From: Streptomyces sp. NRRL B-1347
GTDB lineage: Bacteria; Actinomycetota; Actinomycetes; Streptomycetales; Streptomycetaceae
Direction: 5' to 3'
DNA: 64,000 bases
NCBI RefSeq assembly: GCF_000720325.1
Contig: NZ_JOJM01000035.1
Coordinates: 1 to 64,000 of the forward strand
Made by a program: the position numbers and the translations under genes. The notes below the pieces were generated by a model that was not told where the DNA came from, searched no databases, and saw nothing but the letters and a program-made list of their open reading frames with translations. This document shows, piece after piece, positions 17,132 to 25,718 of the stretch; the stretch's first letter is position 1, and each line of letters starts with the position of its first letter.

Positions 17132-17797
17132 TCAGGCCCCCGGCTCCCCGTTGTCGCGCAGATGCGCCAGCACCGCCAGCACCCGGCGGTTGCCCTCCGT
17201 CGGGTCCAGGGAGAGCTTCGTGAAGATGTTGCTGGCGTGTTTGACGACCGAGGCCTCGGTGACCGTGAGGCGGTGGGCGATGGCCTGGTTGTTGAGGCCC
17301 TGGGCCATCAGGGAGAGGACTTCCCGTTCGCGGGGGGTGAGGCGGGTCAGGGGTTCGGTGCGGCGGGAGAGGAGGACGCGGACCACCTCGGGGTCGATGA
17401 CCGTCTCGCCCGCGGCGACCCGGCGCAGGGTGGTGAGGAAGTCCGCGACCTCGCCGACCCGGTCCTTGAGGAGGTAGCCGAGGCCCGTCAGGCCCGCGCC
17501 GTCGCCGGTCAGGAGTTGGGTCGCGTAGGCCGTGGCGACGTACTGGGAGAGGACCAGGACGGGGAGCCGTCCGTGGCGGGCGCGGAGGTCGAGGGCCGCC
17601 TTCAGGCCCTCGTCGCGGAAGCCGGGGGGCATGCGGACGTCGGTGATGACGACGTCGGGGCGGTCGGCCTCGACCGCTCGGATCAGGGACGGGGCGTCGC
17701 CCACCGCCGCGACCACCTCGTGGCCGCCGCGCGTGAGCAGCTCCACGAGCCCGGCGCGCAGCAGTACGGCGTCCTCGGCGAGGACTACGCGGAGCAC
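17132..17797 (-). CDS. NarL/LuxR-type response regulator (221 aa)
   Basis: This is a cytosolic DNA-binding regulator. The receiver domain has the acidic pair in LAEDAVLLRAGL, phospho-Asp in DVVITDVRMPP and Lys in GYLLKDRV. The LuxR-type HTH is LTPREREVLSLMAQGLNNQAIA followed by HASNIFTKLSL. GTG 17797 is used because the receiver strand begins there. It overlaps the upstream kinase gene by 13 bases, so the pair is one operon. The target genes are unknown. Confidence 0.92.
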   Translation of the reverse strand: MLRVVLAEDAVLLRAGLVELLTRGGHEVVAAVGDAPSLIRAVEADRPDVVITDVRMPPGFRDEGLKAALDLRARHGRLPVLVLSQYVATAYATQLLTGDGAGLTGLGYLLKDRVGEVADFLTTLRRVAAGETVIDPEVVRVLLSRRTEPLTRLTPREREVLSLMAQGLNNQAIAHRLTVTEASVVKHASNIFTKLSLDPTEGNRRVLAVLAHLRDNGEPGA

Positions 17798-19146
17798 GGT
17801 ACCTCCACTGTCAGTTCGGTCGGGCCGCCCGCGGGGCTGGACACCGTCAGGCGGCCGCGCAGGATCGCCAGGCGGTCGGCCAGGCCCGTCAGGCCCGTGC
17901 CCTGCGCGGGGTCCGCGCCGCCCCGGCCGTCGTCGGTGATCTTCAGCGTAAGGCGTTCGTCCCGCAGCCTGCCCCACACCTGTACGTCCGTGGCGCCGCT
18001 GTGCTTCGCCGCGTTCGTCAGTGCCTCCGTGACGGTGAAGTACGCCGTGGTCTCCACCGCGTCGGGCAGGCGCGGCAGGTCGACGTCGACCGTCACGGGC
18101 ACCGGGTGGCGCAGCGCGACCTCCGTGACCGCCGCCGCCAGGCCGTGGTCGGTGAGGACCTGCGGGTGGATGCCGCGCACCAGGTCGCGCAGCTGGTCCA
18201 GGGCGCGGCGCGCCTCGCCCCTGCCGCGCGCGAGGAGCTCGGCCGCCGCCGGGTTGCCGTCGCCCAGCTCCAGCTCGGCCAGGCCGAGCGTCATGGTGAG
18301 GGCCACCAGCTGCTGCTGCGCGCCGTCGTGCAGGTCCCGTTCGATACGGCGGCGCTCCGCCTCGAAGGCGTCCACCAGGCGGGCCCGGGAGCGGGTGAGT
18401 TCGACGACGTGCCGGGTGAGTGGTTCCTCGCGGGGGGCCAGCAGGAAGTGCGCCGTACGCACTTGGGCGCCTGCCAGGAGTCCCGCCGTGTAGGCGAGCA
18501 GGGCCAGGACCAGGAGTCCCGCCGCGGTGAACGGCAGCGCCGCCGCGGGGTGCGGAACCGCCTGCCCGGGGATGATCATCACCGTTTCCGGGGCCAGCGC
18601 CCAGACCACCACCGGAGAGGCGATGAGTACGCACGCGAAGAGCAGCAGCAGCGCCATGCCCAGGCCCGCGGTCGAGAAGACCAGGGCCAGCAGCCATGCG
18701 TAGCCGAGCTCCCGCCACGTCGCCCGCTCCCGCCACCGGGTGCGCAGTCGCGCGCGGATTCCGGCGTTCTGCAGCCGGCGGTGCGGGTTCGCCAGCGGTG
18801 GCGCCTTCGGCTCGACGAGCCTCAGGCGGCGGCGTTCGAGGCGTCCGACGGGGAGCCCGAAGAGTGCCGCCGCCGTCAGCAGGACCAGGCCGGCGCCGAC
18901 GGCGGACAGCAGGAGCCCGCCGGCCACGAGCACCAGCATGACGAGCAGGACCGCGAGCCCCAGCGGCGCGCCGCCGCACACGTACGACCAGCAGCGCAGC
19001 GGCCAGGAGGAGAGCAGGAAGCGGTGCGGCGGTTCGCGGCGCATCACCGTCCATACGGTGACGGGGGTGGGGGCGGTGACGGGGGTGGGCGCGGGCGCGA
19101 GTGCGCTCTCCTCGTCCGTCCGGCCGTCCGGCGGGTGCCCCGGCAT
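17785..19146 (-). CDS. NarL-family sensor histidine kinase (453 aa)
   Basis: This is a membrane kinase partnered with the overlapping regulator. It has about six hydrophobic segments in two groups (residues about 60-95 and 145-235), with no large extracellular domain. A HisKA_3 dimerisation helix with the phospho-His follows in RRIERDLHDGAQQQLVAL, then a HATPase_c with TEALTNAAKHS, DDGRGG and GTGLTGLADRL. The N-terminus (Pro/Thr-rich, APAPTPVTAPTPVT) may be over-extended; a later in-frame start near MRREPPHRF is possible. The layout resembles Streptomyces kinases sensing membrane signals; the ligand is unknown. Confidence 0.9.
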   Translation of the reverse strand: MPGHPPDGRTDEESALAPAPTPVTAPTPVTVWTVMRREPPHRFLLSSWPLRCWSYVCGGAPLGLAVLLVMLVLVAGGLLLSAVGAGLVLLTAAALFGLPVGRLERRRLRLVEPKAPPLANPHRRLQNAGIRARLRTRWRERATWRELGYAWLLALVFSTAGLGMALLLLFACVLIASPVVVWALAPETVMIIPGQAVPHPAAALPFTAAGLLVLALLAYTAGLLAGAQVRTAHFLLAPREEPLTRHVVELTRSRARLVDAFEAERRRIERDLHDGAQQQLVALTMTLGLAELELGDGNPAAAELLARGRGEARRALDQLRDLVRGIHPQVLTDHGLAAAVTEVALRHPVPVTVDVDLPRLPDAVETTAYFTVTEALTNAAKHSGATDVQVWGRLRDERLTLKITDDGRGGADPAQGTGLTGLADRLAILRGRLTVSSPAGGPTELTVEVPCSA

Positions 19147-19265
19147 CGGTGCCCTCCCGCCGGATGTCGTCCTCCACGATCATGCGTCGTGATCGTGAAA
19201 AGCGTAGTCCGGCGTCAGGAGGCCCGGGGAGTGGGCCTTCCGGTGTCCTCAGGGGTGGGTTTTCC

Positions 19266-20603
19266 CTACCTCACGCGCTCCGCGCCCGGTCGTGTGTCCG
19301 TGCGCCCCGGAGCCTCGTACCTCGCCATGTGCTTGTACGGCCGTACGGGCACGTCCCCGGCCAGCCTCGGCCACACCACGAGCACAAGCGGCAGCGCCAG
19401 ATAGCCGAACCGGCCCGCCGGTGCCAGCAGGAACGCCACGCACAGGCCCGCCGCGAGGCGGTCGGCGGCCGCGACCACGGTGGCGGGAGGGCGCAGGACG
19501 AGCGTCGCCGCGACCGCGGTTCCGCCGCAGAGGAGCAGGGCCACCGCCGCGTACCAGCCGAGCGGGCCGAGGTCGGCGAGCAGCCGGCCGGGCAGGGGGC
19601 TCGCGGCGGGCGTCGGGACGTCGCCGCGTCCGGCGGGGAAGGCGAGGACCTGGTGGGCCATGGGTCCGGGCGCGAGCAGCGCGCTCGGCAGGGCGGCGGC
19701 CACCGCCCCGGCGACCGCCGTGCCCGCGCAGCGCAGCGCCGCCCGGGTCCCGGTCACGTTGCCGAGCAGTGCCGCGGCGACCGCCACCGCGGGCCACGCC
19801 GTCCACTTGAGCGCGCACGCGGCGGCCAGGGCGAGGCCCGCGGCCACCGGCCGTCCGCGCGCGGCGAGCGCGAGTCCGAGGCAGCACAGGCCCGCGAGCG
19901 GCAGGTCCACGCCGCTCACGCACAGCGGCAGGGCGACGACGGGCGAGGCGAGCAGGACGGCCAGGCCGGTGCGGTACGAGGCCTGCGCCGCGCCCTGCGC
20001 GGCCGGGGGCGGCGAGCCGGTCCGCAGGCACGCGGCCCCCGCCCGCAGGCACAGCAGGAACACCCCCGCGCACCACAGCCGCGCGTCCCCGAGGACCCGC
20101 AGCGGCAGCGCGGCGTCGCCGCACAGGGCCCGGGGCAGCCCGAACAGCGCCATCCCGGGCAGGTATGGCGTGTACTCGCCCACGGTCTGCGGGTCCGTCA
20201 GATACGGGCTCGCCCGGCGTACGAGCAGGACGCCCGAGCGCTCGATCACCCCGACCTCGCTCTGCCCCCGGCCGGTCAGCAGGAGCGTCACCAGCGGGAC
20301 GGCGACGGCGCCCGCGAACGCCGACCCCAGCGAAAGGGCCCGCGCCCGGGACCCGGGCAGCCACCACGCGGCGAGCGCGGCACCGGCGTACCCCACCGTC
20401 GCGGAGGTCCCCCACACGCGGTGCGTCGCCAGCGTGGAGACGAGGGGGAAGCCGAGCGCCCACGCGGCGGCGGCCAGCCAGCCCGCGACCCAGAAGGCCC
20501 GGCGCGGCACGGCGCCCGGGCGGGTGCCCGGTGGTGGCGGGGGCGATGTCGTCCGGTGGATCAGCACCCGTCCATTGCAGCCGCGCGGTACGGGTGCGGT
20601 CAT
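19266..20603 (-). CDS. Polytopic membrane protein, glycosyltransferase-87-like (445 aa)
   Basis: There are about ten hydrophobic helices separated by short loops. The second luminal loop has SPYLTDPQTVGEYTPYLPGMALFGLPRAL, resembling the acceptor loop of polyprenyl-phosphate-dependent mannosyltransferases (GT87/DUF2029). ALKWTAWPAVAVA is also typical of that group. A role in adding sugars from lipid carriers at the membrane is inferred from this similarity. The ATG at 20603 follows GC-rich DNA with no strong ribosome site. Confidence 0.72.
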   Translation of the reverse strand: MTAPVPRGCNGRVLIHRTTSPPPPPGTRPGAVPRRAFWVAGWLAAAAWALGFPLVSTLATHRVWGTSATVGYAGAALAAWWLPGSRARALSLGSAFAGAVAVPLVTLLLTGRGQSEVGVIERSGVLLVRRASPYLTDPQTVGEYTPYLPGMALFGLPRALCGDAALPLRVLGDARLWCAGVFLLCLRAGAACLRTGSPPPAAQGAAQASYRTGLAVLLASPVVALPLCVSGVDLPLAGLCCLGLALAARGRPVAAGLALAAACALKWTAWPAVAVAAALLGNVTGTRAALRCAGTAVAGAVAAALPSALLAPGPMAHQVLAFPAGRGDVPTPAASPLPGRLLADLGPLGWYAAVALLLCGGTAVAATLVLRPPATVVAAADRLAAGLCVAFLLAPAGRFGYLALPLVLVVWPRLAGDVPVRPYKHMARYEAPGRTDTRPGAERVR

Positions 20604-20677
20604 GACAGGTAGATCGACTCTTCGTGGTCGGGTTTTCCCGACCGGGGGCGCCCGGACGCGGGAGCGCGGACACGCAG

Positions 20678-20709
20678 AGGGGGGTGACGCCCGGCGGCGT
20701 CACCCCCCT
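20678..20709 (-). terminator. Terminator of the ECF sigma gene
   Basis: A perfect 14-bp stem (AGGGGGGTGACGCC with its complement) and a CGGC loop lie 16 bases past the sigma-factor stop. Confidence 0.8.
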
Positions 20710-20724
20710 TCCTGTCGTGCCGGA

Positions 20725-21345
20725 TCAGGCCGCGTCCAGGGCCTCGATCAGGTTGGCGCGGGCCCGGGCCACCCGGGAGCGGACCGTGCCGACGGGGCAG
20801 CCGATGGCCGCCGCGGCCTCCGCGTACGGCTGCTGGAGGAGCTGGGTGAGGACGAACGCCTCGCGCCGCTCGGCCGGTATGCCCGCGAGGAGTTCGGCGA
20901 GCGCGATGCCGTCGTCGAAGCCGGGCAGGCCGCGCGGCTGGGCCTGCTCGGCGGCGGTCTGCCAGTCGTCGCGGTCGGAGAGCCGGGGCCGGGCGGCCGC
21001 GTGCCGCAGGCTGTCCACGACGGTGCGGCGCGCGATGGACAGCAGCCAGGTCCGCGCCGACGACCGCCCCTCGAACCGGTGCAGGCTGCCGAGCGCCCGC
21101 AGGAACGTGTCCTGCGCGAGGTCGTCGGCGGCCTGCGGGTCGGCGCTCAGGTGCGCCACGTAGCGCAGTACGTCGCGGTGCAGGGCCCGCACGAAGCGGT
21201 CGACGGCCTCCGGGTCGCCGTCGCGCGCGGCGAGCGCGAGCCGCGTGACGGGTTCGTCGGCGGCGTCGGTACGGCGGCCCGTCGGCCGACAGGGCTGGCC
21301 TTTCGGGAGTTTTCGGGCAGGTGGTGTCGCCAGGGCAGCAGTCAT
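20725..21345 (-). CDS. ECF-type RNA polymerase sigma factor (206 aa)
   Basis: It directs RNA polymerase to a small regulon. Region 2 is DRFVRALHRDVLRYVAHLSADPQAADDLAQDTFLRALGSLHRF, with WLLSIARRTVVDSLR as region 2.4. Region 4 is IPAERREAFVLTQLLQQPYAEAAAAIGCPVGTVRSRVARARANL. AAGGA lies upstream of ATG 21345. No anti-sigma gene is adjacent. The only reverse-strand neighbour upstream is a His/Met-rich membrane protein, which might sense the signal (inference). Confidence 0.92.
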   Translation of the reverse strand: MTAALATPPARKLPKGQPCRPTGRRTDAADEPVTRLALAARDGDPEAVDRFVRALHRDVLRYVAHLSADPQAADDLAQDTFLRALGSLHRFEGRSSARTWLLSIARRTVVDSLRHAAARPRLSDRDDWQTAAEQAQPRGLPGFDDGIALAELLAGIPAERREAFVLTQLLQQPYAEAAAAIGCPVGTVRSRVARARANLIEALDAA

Positions 21346-21570
21346 TGCCTGAAGGTCCTTACGGGTGTCCGGAAACCGGAATTTCAGAATCCGGAGTGCG
21401 GAGGTTCGGGATCCGGCCGCGACGGTGTGCGGCCGGTGAGAGGTGTCGTACGGCCCGGTGCCGCCCGGCGGGCGGTGCGGGCCGATGCCCGGTGCGCGTA
21501 CGACGAGGAGCGGCGCGGCGCCGGTGGGCGCCGGGCCGGGTGTCGTCGTGGCGTGCCGGGGTACCGGCTG

Positions 21571-22425
21571 TCAGCTGACAGCGATCCCGAGGGGTGGGCC
21601 CCGTGAGGTGATGGCGTGGACCAGGAGCAGCCGTCGCAGCCGTCGCGCGCGGTGGTCGCGGAGCGGGCGCAGACGCGGCCGGTGCGGGGGCGGCGGCAGC
21701 CGGAAGGCCAGCCGCAGCGGCGCGACCAGCCAGCCCGCGACGGCCCGGCCGATGCGGAACGCGGCGCGCTCGCCGTACGCGAGCCACAGGCCGCAGAGCA
21801 GCGCGGCGATCAGGTGCGCGGCGAGCATGCCGAACGGCGACATGCCGCCCATGTCGTGCCCGGCGTGCATGCCGGACATCGCGCCGGACATGGTGTCGGA
21901 CACCGCGCCCGACATCGTGTCGCCGTGGCCTCCCGCGGAGGTCATGTGGGTCATGCCGTGCGCGCCGGGCGCGGGGACGGCCGTCTCCTGCATGCCCATC
22001 GAGTGTTGGGTGTGCCCGGCGGCCTCGTGCATCCGGTCGGCGAGCCCCGCGTCGGTCACGGTGCGGAGCGCGTCCGCCTCCGACATGGTCCCCGAGCCGT
22101 CCGCTCCGCAGAGCAGATGGCGGGCCCACTGCTGGGCGAGCGAGGCGCCGCCGGACGCCGAGTTCTGGGCCGCGGCCTGCGCGAGCGAGAACCAGGTGTG
22201 CAGCGCGGCCTGCGCCAGGACGGACGCGGAGGTGACCAGGAGGACGCCGCGCTCACGCCCGGCGATGAGCCAGGCGCCCGCGAACGTCGCCGCGCCCGCG
22301 CCCGGCAGTGCCCACCACGGCAGCGGGGACGCCGACATGAGGGCGTGACCGGTGGCCGCGAGCAGCACACAGGCGGCCGCGAACACCGCGGCCCGTATCG
22401 CGCGACAGCTTCGGCCCCCAGACAT
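21571..22425 (-). CDS. Membrane protein with His/Met-rich metal-binding-like segment (284 aa)
   Basis: Four hydrophobic helices lie in the first half (AAVFAAACVLLAATGHALM, LPWWALPGAGAATFAGAWLIAG and two more), with another at about 200-220. Between them is a loop of about 70 residues packed with His and Met, such as HEAAGHTQHSMGMQE, HGMTHM and MHAGHDMGGMSPFGM. Such loops bind Cu(I) or Ag(I) in other proteins. The tail is strongly basic (RPRLRPLRDHRARRLRRLL). I do not recognise a named family. Copper sensing or storage is inferred from composition, supported by the copper-type operon at 33233-36251. Confidence 0.75.
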   Translation of the reverse strand: MSGGRSCRAIRAAVFAAACVLLAATGHALMSASPLPWWALPGAGAATFAGAWLIAGRERGVLLVTSASVLAQAALHTWFSLAQAAAQNSASGGASLAQQWARHLLCGADGSGTMSEADALRTVTDAGLADRMHEAAGHTQHSMGMQETAVPAPGAHGMTHMTSAGGHGDTMSGAVSDTMSGAMSGMHAGHDMGGMSPFGMLAAHLIAALLCGLWLAYGERAAFRIGRAVAGWLVAPLRLAFRLPPPPHRPRLRPLRDHRARRLRRLLLVHAITSRGPPLGIAVS

Positions 22426-22586
22426 GGCGGCCTCATCTTTGCATCCGCCCGGCGCGGCCAGCGGGCGGGTCCGGAATGTTCCGCGCGGAGCCGAGGTGTG
22501 GCGCGGGTCACCCGGGCCGCCGGGAACCGGCCCGCCCGCGCGGCCGACTCCTGAACGGCCGACTGTCGAGCAGGGGGAGCGGGCGC

Positions 22587-23909
22587 GTGGCGAGAGAGCA
22601 CAGGGACCCGGGCGCGGAGAGCCCGGCTGCCGCCTCCCGAACGTCTTCGACCGCGGGGGAGTCGGCTGCGGGGGAGCCGACCGCAGGGGTGCCGATCGCG
22701 GGGGAGTCGGCTGTAGGGGAGTCGACCGCGGGGGTGTCGACCGCGCTGCTCACCTGCGCCATGGCGTTCTCCATGCTCCAGCTCTTCCTGCTCGGCGCGC
22801 TCGGGCCGCGTCTGGTGGACGAGCTCGACGTCTCGCCCACGACGCTCGGCCTGACCACGACGATCGGCTTCGGCACCGCCGCCGTCCTGTCGCCCGTCGG
22901 CGGCCGGATCGTCGACCGGGTGGGGCCGCGGCGCGCCCTCGCCGCGCTGCTCCTGCTCTCGGCGGCGGCGCTCGCGCTGATCGGCGCGGCGCCCGGCGCC
23001 GGCTTCCTGCTCGCGGCGGTCGCCCTCGGCGGCCTGCCGCAGGCGCTCGCCAACCCGGCCACGAACAAGGCGATCCTGGCGTCCGTGGAGCCCGCGCGGC
23101 GGGGCGCGGTGACCGGCATGAAGCAGTCGGGCGTCCAGCTGGGGGCGTTCGCTGCGGGGCTGCCCCTGGCGGCGCTCGCCGGGTGGCTCGGCTGGCGCGC
23201 GGCGGTGTGGACGGCGGCGGGCGCGGCGGTGGTGACCGCGGTGTGGGCGCTGCGGGCGCTGCCGGGGGCCGCGCCTTCGGGGGCGGCCGGGGCGCCCCGG
23301 CCGCCCGCCGGGGCCGTGTCGCTGCTGCCGCGCGGCGCCCTCGCCTGGCTCGCGGCCTTCTCGCTGCTGCTCGGCTGCGGCATCGCGTCGGTCAACACCT
23401 ACCTCGCGCTGTACGGGGCGCACCGCCTCGACCTGCCGTCGGGCGCCGCGGGGGCGCTGGTGGCGGTGCTCGGCGTGGCCGGGATCGCGGGGCGCGTCGC
23501 CTGGTCGCGGGCGGCGACCCCGGGCCGGGCGCCGTGGCTGCCGGGGTGGCTCGCGGCGGGTGCGGTGGGCGCGGCCCTGCTGCTCGTCGCCGCGGCGGCG
23601 GTGGAGCCGCTGGTGTGGCTCGCGGCGGTCGCCGTCGGGGTGTTCGCGGTGTCGGCCAACGCGGTCTCCATGGTCCTGGTCATGCAGCGCGCCGCCCCGG
23701 GCCGCGCGGGCCAGGACTCGGCCCTCGTCTCCGCGGGCTTCTTCGCGGGCTTCGCCCTGGGCCCGCCCCTGTTCGGCGTCCTCGCGGACGCGGACCGCTA
23801 CGGCTGGGGCTGGGCCCTGGTCGCGGCGGAGTTCGCGGGAGCGTGCGCGGTGGGTCTGACGTGGGCGGTACGGGAGCGGGGCGCGCGGCGCCGCGCGGGG
23901 GAGGCCTGA
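22587..23909 (+). CDS. MFS transporter (440 aa)
   Basis: This is a 12-helix major-facilitator protein. Motif A is seen as GGRIVDRVGPRRAL (residues about 105-118), and TGMKQSGVQLGAFAAGLPLAAL fits helix 5 of drug/sugar MFS proteins. The N-terminus carries a degenerate repeat (TAGES, AAGEP, TAGVP, IAGES, AVGES, TAGVS) encoded by near-tandem 15-base units, probably a flexible tail. GTG 22587 is preferred over an upstream in-frame start because AGGGGGAG lies eight bases before it. The next gene begins one base past the stop. The substrate is unknown; the GH88-like neighbour hints at oligosaccharides. Confidence 0.85.
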   Translation: MAREHRDPGAESPAAASRTSSTAGESAAGEPTAGVPIAGESAVGESTAGVSTALLTCAMAFSMLQLFLLGALGPRLVDELDVSPTTLGLTTTIGFGTAAVLSPVGGRIVDRVGPRRALAALLLLSAAALALIGAAPGAGFLLAAVALGGLPQALANPATNKAILASVEPARRGAVTGMKQSGVQLGAFAAGLPLAALAGWLGWRAAVWTAAGAAVVTAVWALRALPGAAPSGAAGAPRPPAGAVSLLPRGALAWLAAFSLLLGCGIASVNTYLALYGAHRLDLPSGAAGALVAVLGVAGIAGRVAWSRAATPGRAPWLPGWLAAGAVGAALLLVAAAAVEPLVWLAAVAVGVFAVSANAVSMVLVMQRAAPGRAGQDSALVSAGFFAGFALGPPLFGVLADADRYGWGWALVAAEFAGACAVGLTWAVRERGARRRAGEA

Positions 23910-23910
23910 G

Positions 23911-25688
23911 GTGCCCGGCCCCGACGGCGCCGCCCCGCCTCCCGACTGGGCCGGGCCCGCCCTGCGCGCGGTGCTCGACCGGGCCGCCCGCACCCGGGCC
24001 GAAGTCGGCACCCGCTTCCCGCTGTTCGCCGACCCCGTGACCGGTACGTGGACGACGACCCGGCGCGGGGCCTGGACCGGCGGCTTCTGGGCGGGGCTTC
24101 TGTGGCTGCGCGCGCGGTGCACGGGCGCCGCGGCGGACCGCGCGGCCGCCGCGCAGTGCACGGCGCGGCTCGCCGACTGGGCGCACGCGGACACGGCGAC
24201 GCGCGGCCTGATCCTCTGGTACGGCACGGCTTCGACGGGGCCCGCCGAAGCAACGAAGCCCCCGGCCGCACCGGACCGCGCTCCGGCACCGGGCCGTCGC
24301 CCGGCACCGGACCGTCCCCCGGCACCGGACTGCGCCTCCGCGCCGGACCGTGCTTCCCCGTCGGGGTCTGCTTCCGGGCCGGGCCATGCTTCCGCGTCGG
24401 GTCGCGCCTCCGCGCCGGACTGCGCCTCCGTGCCGGGTCCTGCTTCCGCGCCGAACCGCGCTTCCGCGTCCGGCCTTGCCGCGTCGCCCGGTCCTGCTTC
24501 CGTGCCGGGTCCTGCTTCCGGACCGGACCATGCTTCCGCGTCGGATCGCGCCTCCGCGCCGGACTGCGCCTCCGCGCTGGGTCCTGCTTGCGCGCCGAAC
24601 CGCGCTTCCGCGTCCGGCCTTGCCGCGTCGTCCGGTCCTGCTTCCGCGCTGGGTCCTGCTTGCGCGCGTCGTCCGGTCCTGCCTCCGTGCCGGGTCCTGC
24701 TTCCGCGCCGGGCCCTGCCTCCGTGCCGGGCCCCCCTTGCGCGCCGAACCGCGCCTCCGCGTCCGGTCCCGCCCCCGCGCCCGGCCCCGCCTCCGCGCCG
24801 GGTCGTGGTCCCGTCTCGGGCAGCGCTCCCCGGCCGGAGGCCGCCGCCGGGTCGGAGCCGGCTTCCGTGCCGTTCCCCGCCGATGCGTCGGGCGGCGCGG
24901 CCGCGTCGGTAGAGGGCGCCGACGGACCCGGTTCCGGTCCCGAGCCCACCGCCGAAGCCCTGCGGGCCCGTGCCGCCCGGTTCTGTCTCGACGCGCTCGA
25001 CCCCGGTCTCGGCCTCGTCCCCTGGGGCGCGGCCTTCGGCGGGCCGCGGCTCGTGGCGCGGGCGGACGCCGTGCCCGGGCTCGTGCCGCTGCTCGCCGCG
25101 GCGGGGCCGCGCGGTGCCGAGGCCGCCGCCGCGCACCTCCACCGGCACCTGGACCTGTGCCGTGCCGGAGCCATGGCCTGGCGGTACGTGCCGGGCACCG
25201 GCTGGCATCCGCTCGCCGAACCCGCGCCCGGCTGGAGCCGGGGCCGCGCCTGGCTGCTGCTCGCGGTCGCGGACGGCCTTGCCCGCGCGGACACGGACAC
25301 GGCTGGCTCCGCGGGCTGGCGCCCGGACCGGCTGCGCCGGGCAGCGGCCCGGCTCGGCGCGTCACCGGCGCCGGGGGAGCCCCTCGTGCCGCCCGCCGAC
25401 ACCGCCGCGCCCGACGGCCCCCTGGACACATCGGCCGCCGCGATCACCGCCGTCGCGCTGCTCAAACTCGCCGCGCTGCCCGGCGCGGACGCCGAGCCGC
25501 TCACGCGGCGCGCGACCGCCGTCCTGCACCGCCTGGTGACCGCGCACCTCACCGACGGGATGCTGCTCGACGGCTGCTACGACGCCGCCACCGGCACCGC
25601 CGTACGGCACGAACTCATCTGGGGCGACTACTTCCTGGCCCTCGGCCTAGCCGTCCTCACCGGCCTCGTCCACCCCGGCGACGTATAG
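23911..25688 (+). pseudogene. GH88-like glycoside hydrolase split by a frameshift in an internal repeat
   Basis: The ends match an unsaturated-uronyl/rhamnogalacturonyl hydrolase fold: an early GAWTGGFWAGLLWLRAR, then after the repeat PGWSRGRAWLLLAVADGL, PLDTSAAAITAVALLKLA and LIWGDYFLALGLAVL. The first part runs from GTG 23911 in one frame through about 110 residues and into a Pro/Ala/Ser hexapeptide array. Near 24665 the ASxP pattern jumps to a different frame, which continues to TAG 25686-25688. A repeat-mediated loss of about 30 bases explains the shift: TGCTTGCGCG joins CGTCGTCCGG, whereas an earlier copy has an intervening segment. As it stands, no full-length protein can be made. The array inside a catalytic alpha/alpha barrel is itself unusual. 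Confidence 0.75.
24262..24822 (+). repeat. 18-base hexapeptide repeat with 144-base higher-order period
   Basis: The basic unit is about 18 bases, like GGTCCTGCTTCCGCGCCG, coding GPASAP-type hexapeptides. A higher-order unit of 144 bases repeats (compare positions 24384 and 24528), i.e. eight short units. Copies differ by scattered substitutions. One copy near 24660 is shortened and changes the frame. Confidence 0.85.
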
Positions 25689-25718
25689 ACGTGGAGATGT
25701 AGAGACGTAGGGACGTGG

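Noticed and set aside
24262..24822. CRISPR array
   Set aside because: The repeats are contiguous 18-base coding units without unique spacers and with diverging copies.
23680..25552. Long reverse-strand frames with Arg/Gly or Gly/Pro/Ala repeats
   Set aside because: They are antisense readings of the hexapeptide repeat and the hydrolase and carry no recognisable domain.
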